Source: Clostridiales bacterium
Lineage (GTDB): Bacteria > Bacillota > Clostridia > Lachnospirales > WRAX01
Assembly: GCA_031271375.1 (NCBI GenBank)
Contig: JAISVU010000018.1
Coordinates: 1 to 17,343, forward strand
Length of the DNA: 17,343 nucleotides
Direction of reading: 5' to 3'
The notes under the pieces are model-generated. The model ran no database searches. It had not been told where the DNA came from and saw nothing but the letters and a program-made list of their open reading frames with translations. Numbering within the stretch: the first letter of the stretch is position 1; the number at the start of each line of letters is the position of its first letter. The position numbers and the translations under genes were made by a program. Below, one piece after another: positions 14,341 to 17,343 of the stretch.

Positions 14341-14746
14341 TATAATCCCCTTCAACTTCCTTAATCGCTTCAAGGACGCTGGCCGTCTCTCTACTGTGAA
14401 GATGAATGATCCCGTTTATTTTATCCGCAAGGCGGTTATCATCCTCAATGAACGGAAAAGAAAACTCCCAGGCCGGATTGTCAAACTCCGGCTTTTCGGT
14501 TATGACAAGGCCCAGACCGGCGAAGGTTTCGGTGTCGTAATAATCGTAAATCGCCTCGTATTCCCAGTCTTTAATACTGCCGTCCACAGTGAGGATAAGC
14601 CGGGCGGTGAGCGTCCCGCCGTCCTCCGTGACATAAGCGTTTTGAACGAGGGCTCCGTGCGCCACGATGGGAATTCGGCACATTTCCCGTTCAAGCACGC
14701 CGGTTACGACATTACGCAGCATTAAAATTACCGCAAACTCTTGCAA
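14330..14746 (-). CDS. Conserved-looking small protein of unknown function
   Basis: Predicted 138 residues, acidic, without membrane segments or signal peptide. Readable parts include RNVVTGVLEREMCRIPIVAH, IKDWEYEAIYDYYDTETF and a C-terminal amphipathic helix with SVLEAIKEVEG. I do not recognise the family with certainty; the DWEYxAIYDYYDTE segment recalls short DUF proteins of Clostridia. TTG at 14746 is taken as start because GGAAGTGA precedes it by six bases; a GTG at 14755 is inside that site. First gene of the minus-strand unit, overlapped by the zinc-ribbon gene, and served by a consensus promoter upstream. Confidence 0.65.
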   Translation of the reverse strand: MQEFAVILMLRNVVTGVLEREMCRIPIVAHGALVQNAYVTEDGGTLTARLILTVDGSIKDWEYEAIYDYYDTETFAGLGLVITEKPEFDNPAWEFSFPFIEDDNRLADKINGIIHLHSRETASVLEAIKEVEGDYNVV

Positions 14747-14768
14747 AAAAATCACTTCCGTTTATAAT
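14741..14768 (+). promoter_or_regulatory. Promoter for the LemA-like operon
   Basis: TTGCAA (14741-14746) and TATAAT (14763-14768) with 16 bases between them. It overlaps the start of the divergent minus-strand gene. A second TATAAT (14786-14791) lies closer to the gene but lacks a -35 box. The leader would be about 58 bases. Confidence 0.45.
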
Positions 14769-14783
14769 AGTATTACGAATAAC

Positions 14784-14813
14784 ATTATAATGAGTTACCT
14801 GGCTGCTTGTCAA
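14784..14813 (-). promoter_or_regulatory. Consensus sigma-A promoter for the minus-strand operon
   Basis: On the minus strand TTGACA (14813-14808) and TATAAT (14789-14784) are both perfect, with 18 bases between them. Transcription would begin near 14777, about 30 bases before the TTG start of the unknown protein. The -10 lies within the palindrome CATTATAATG, so both strands carry TATAAT here. Confidence 0.65.
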
Positions 14814-14832
14814 TAAAAGGATTGGGATTATA

Positions 14833-15360
14833 ATGGCCGTTTACGTCGTTTTCTGCCTTTTCTTACTGGGCGCGTCTTATGCTTCGTTTTCCGCCGCGGT
14901 ATACAGGCGCCGGCTTGCCCGCCTTAAAGAGCGAAGGAACGCCCTGGTCGCGCTGTGCGTAAAACGCGCCAATATGATGCCCGCCCTGATGAGCGCCGCA
15001 AGGAAGCGCTCTCCGATACCTGAGGATATCTATAACCGCTTCGCTCAGGCGAGGGACGATTTTTCCCATGCGAAGACCGACGCGGAGTTTAAGGAAGCAA
15101 ATCAGCGGCTGGATACGGTTTTTAACGATTTTCTCGCGTATTATCAGGGTTTTGCCTCGGCGGAGTATATTAAGGTTTGCGAGGACTTGGACGCGGTAAA
15201 CGAAGGGATCGCTTTTGAACGCACATTCTTCGGCGAAGCCTCCGCCGATTTTACAAAGGTTAAAGAGGGGCCGTTTAAAATAGGCATTATCATGTGGGAC
15301 GCCATGGACGACGCTGTAAAATCCATCGGGCGGAACCTGAAAAAATGGGGGTCAAAATGA
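14833..15360 (+). CDS. LemA-like membrane protein
   Basis: Protein of 175 residues with one N-terminal membrane segment (about 2-20), followed by a helical domain. VKRANMMPALMSAAR, with basic residues before it, fits the LemA pattern of K-R-x-x-x-x-P-x-L-v. The later IAFERTFFGEASADFTKV...GPF region fits the ER-x-x-Y-N-x-x-V-x-x-Y-N core with changes. LemA proteins occur at membranes in many bacteria; their biochemical role is not settled. The match is divergent, and the asparagines of the core are mostly replaced. Its TGA overlaps the ATG of the peptidase gene (ATGA). Confidence 0.65.
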   Translation: MAVYVVFCLFLLGASYASFSAAVYRRRLARLKERRNALVALCVKRANMMPALMSAARKRSPIPEDIYNRFAQARDDFSHAKTDAEFKEANQRLDTVFNDFLAYYQGFASAEYIKVCEDLDAVNEGIAFERTFFGEASADFTKVKEGPFKIGIIMWDAMDDAVKSIGRNLKKWGSK

Positions 15361-16586
15361 ACTACGACGACAAAGGACTAGATTTAGACATCTATACTGA
15401 GGACGGTTATGCCGAGGACCGATATGCCGAGGAGCGATATACCGAGACGGCGGCAATAGATGCGCCGCTTCCACGCGGCACAGCGGCCAGAAGAAGGCCG
15501 CGGCCTGACTATATAAGGCGCGACGAATACGAGGAATTCCCGGAAGAGCAGCCCGGCCAACGGGATGAAGCCCCCGCGCCTAATAACCCGCCCGAACGGA
15601 ACGCCCAAACGCGCAGGCCTTTGCCCGCCGTTAAACGCCCTGCCTATACAATGGTTGAGGAAGACTTGAAATACATATATCCTGAAAGCAACAAGAACAA
15701 GATTCTGCGTATAGGGATCATGCTCGTCGCTGTTTTTACCGTGCTGTACCTATGCACGAACACATTAGGGGATACGCTGTCAAATTATAGCGCGGGCTTG
15801 GCAGCCCCGCTGACAAACGCGACGCAGGAGCCTTCCGCCGCTACTCCGGGCATGGATTACATTAATTACGGCGCTTACGATATGGATGACCCGGTGATAG
15901 CCGCCCTGGTAAATTTGTTTGAGGAGTATCCGAACACGAAGAGGATCGCGGACAATTCCGACCGTATCCCCACAAGGCTTGTGGAGCTGGCGGCGAAGAA
16001 CAACGAAACCATTGATTATGTCGCGGATTATCTGCTCTTCGGGAACACCGGCGCCCACGCGTCCCAGATCGATATCTCCGACGAGCTGGTATCCGGTGAT
16101 ATCCCCCATTTCGTGCAGTGGGACCCGCGCTGGGGTTACTCTTACTACGGCGGCGAGGTGATGGGCCTGGACGGATGCGGCCCAACGGCCCTTGCGATGG
16201 TGGCGGCGGGGCTTACAGGCAACGCAATGTATAACCCGCGCTTCGTCGCGGATTACAGCCAGGAAAACGGATACATCAATGAAAACAACGATACGGCGTG
16301 GACGCTGATGTCCGTGGGCTCCACAGCCTTCGGCATTACGCCCAGGGAGCTTACGCTGGACGAAAACGTGATAAAGTCGGCTCTTAATAACGGCCAGCCC
16401 ATTGTCGCCGCGATGCGGGCCGGGGATTTTACGACCGGCGGGCATTTTATCGTTATGGTGGGCGTGTCAAGCGGCGGCAACATACTCATCCGCGACTCGA
16501 ACAGCTACGCGAACACCGAGAAGGAATGGGAGTATGACAGGATTAAATCGCAGATAAGCAATCTCTGGGCTTTTACGTTATCATAG
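15357..16586 (+). CDS. Membrane-anchored C39-like cysteine peptidase
   Basis: Protein of 409 residues. The cytoplasmic N-terminus holds tandem acidic pentapeptides (about 13-31), a basic Arg/Pro stretch and an acidic Pro-rich linker. One membrane segment (about 117-134) puts the rest outside. The C-terminal half (about 250-409) is a papain-like C39 family domain: Gln254 in FVQWDPRWG (oxyanion hole), Cys274 in DGCGPTALAMV, His363 in TGGHFIVMV and Asp380 in IRDSNS. All catalytic positions are present. Relatives are extracellular peptidases, not the ABC-fused bacteriocin type. The substrate is unknown. The ATG overlapping the LemA stop is chosen; the longer frame from 15294 lies inside lemA. Confidence 0.85.
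   Translation: MNYDDKGLDLDIYTEDGYAEDRYAEERYTETAAIDAPLPRGTAARRRPRPDYIRRDEYEEFPEEQPGQRDEAPAPNNPPERNAQTRRPLPAVKRPAYTMVEEDLKYIYPESNKNKILRIGIMLVAVFTVLYLCTNTLGDTLSNYSAGLAAPLTNATQEPSAATPGMDYINYGAYDMDDPVIAALVNLFEEYPNTKRIADNSDRIPTRLVELAAKNNETIDYVADYLLFGNTGAHASQIDISDELVSGDIPHFVQWDPRWGYSYYGGEVMGLDGCGPTALAMVAAGLTGNAMYNPRFVADYSQENGYINENNDTAWTLMSVGSTAFGITPRELTLDENVIKSALNNGQPIVAAMRAGDFTTGGHFIVMVGVSSGGNILIRDSNSYANTEKEWEYDRIKSQISNLWAFTLS
15393..15449 (+). repeat. Tandem 15-base repeats coding acidic pentapeptides
   Basis: Three full units and a partial fourth encode YTEDG, YAEDR, YAEER and YTET near the N-terminus of the C39-like peptidase. The units differ by a few bases. Such in-frame repeats can change number between strains by slippage. 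Confidence 0.7.
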
Positions 16587-16599
16587 ATAAGGGGTTTAT

Positions 16600-17343
16600 A
16601 TGGATAATCAAACATATCAGCAGGTCAATTCTATTGCGATAGACAAATGGGCCGACGACGGCTGGGAATGGAGCATTCCGATAACCCATGAGGATTACAT
16701 CAAGGCAAAGGACGGGGACTGGAGCGTGCTGCTGACCCCGTCGAAGCCCGTACCCCATAAGTGGTTTGAGCCGTCGTTGAAAAAGGGCCGAATGGACGGC
16801 ATAAAGCTGCTGGGCCTTGCCTCGGGCGGCGGGCAGCAGATGCCTGTTTTCTCCGCGCTGGGCGCGGATTGCACGGTCTTCGACAACTCGGAAAGGCAGC
16901 TGGAGCGCGACCGCGCCGTAGCCGCCCGCGAAGGTTATGATATCACGGCTGTTAAGGGAGATATGACAAAACGCCTTCCCTTTGACGACGAGACCTTTGA
17001 TATGATTTTCCATCCCGTCTCCAACTGTTATATTGAGGACGTGTATCATGTGTGGAACGAGTGTTTCCGCGTACTGAAAAAAGGCGGCGTCCTGCTGGCC
17101 GGGATGGACAACGGCATTATGTACCTCTTTAACGACGACGCAGACCCCTTTAAGGTGGTCAATAAACTCCCCTACAACCCGCTGAAGGATCCGGAGCTGT
17201 ACGCGCGTTGCATTGCCGACAGCGACGGAAGCGTGCAGTTCAGCCACACCGTCGAGGAGCAGGTCGGCGGCCAGCTCAAGGCCGGCCTTGTCCTCACGGA
17301 CTTGTTCGAGGATCGGGGAACGGAGCCCCTTGACGCGTATCTG
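16600..17343 (+). CDS. Class I SAM-dependent methyltransferase, 3' end missing
   Basis: First 248 residues of a methyltransferase of the Methyltransf_11/UbiE-like group. The SAM-binding loop is LLGLASGGGQQMPVFSALG (about 70-88), with the motif II acid in CTVFDNSERQLERD. Motif post-II is VKGDMTKRLPFDDETFDMIFH, and motif III RVLKKGGVLLAGMDN. The acceptor molecule is unknown. ATG has AAGGGG seven bases upstream and lies 13 bases after the peptidase stop, so it is likely the third gene of that operon. The frame is still open at the window edge. Confidence 0.88.
   Translation, partial: MDNQTYQQVNSIAIDKWADDGWEWSIPITHEDYIKAKDGDWSVLLTPSKPVPHKWFEPSLKKGRMDGIKLLGLASGGGQQMPVFSALGADCTVFDNSERQLERDRAVAAREGYDITAVKGDMTKRLPFDDETFDMIFHPVSNCYIEDVYHVWNECFRVLKKGGVLLAGMDNGIMYLFNDDADPFKVVNKLPYNPLKDPELYARCIADSDGSVQFSHTVEEQVGGQLKAGLVLTDLFEDRGTEPLDAYL

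Noticed and set aside
15357..16586. Bacteriocin-processing C39 exporter
   Set aside because: No ABC transporter or ATP-binding domain is fused or adjacent, and no double-glycine precursor was seen.

Overview
The window reads like a chromosomal segment of an endospore-forming, Clostridia-like Firmicute of moderate GC. The grounds are strong purine-rich Shine-Dalgarno sites, frequent TTG and GTG starts, a SpoIIQ-like forespore protein behind a near-perfect sigma-F/sigma-G promoter, and a DivIVA-type protein. No rRNA, tRNA, CRISPR array, phage or transposase gene was found. Species and genus cannot be named from this sequence.

Layout. 1-1207: 3' part of a family GH4 glycosidase of the alpha-galactosidase (MelA) type. 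1208-2017: about 800 bases with no convincing protein gene, holding a palindromic repeat, a run of strong GC-rich hairpins that may be a structured RNA or repeat element, and a long hairpin whose outer arm could mask the ribosome site of a 46-codon ORF. 2018-2977 (-): SpoIIQ/LytM-like protein that has lost most catalytic residues. 3080-3718: HAD phosphatase. 3761-7111: tightly overlapped four-gene operon for a multi-subunit FAD and iron-sulfur amine or amino-acid dehydrogenase of the sarcosine/opine oxidase, HcnABC and dye-linked proline dehydrogenase type.

7112-9590: an accessory patch with visibly lower GC. It is bracketed by inverted copies of a GAGCCGAGAGCCCAGATAGTTA-like repeat, and carries a VbhA-type antitoxin, its decayed Fic toxin, a pyridoxamine-phosphate-oxidase-like flavoprotein and a NUDIX hydrolase. 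The antitoxin is intact, but the Fic reading frame has a broken start codon and a one-base frameshift.

9595-13007: a membrane acyltransferase facing tadA and a double GNAT acetyltransferase (-), then a DivIVA-like protein (+) facing a GtrA-family membrane protein (-). Both convergent pairs overlap at their 3' ends. 13030-14746 (-): an unrecognised small protein and a membrane-anchored zinc-ribbon protein, probably one operon with gtrA from a consensus promoter near 14784-14813. 14833-17343 (+): a divergent operon of a LemA-like membrane protein, a membrane-anchored C39-like cysteine peptidase with acidic pentapeptide repeats, and a partial SAM-dependent methyltransferase.

The points most worth following up are the toxin-dead, antitoxin-intact Fic module in its repeat-flanked island; the structured region at 1380-1830; and the oxidase operon in which the BFD-type iron-sulfur domain sits on the ferredoxin subunit instead of on the FAD subunit.
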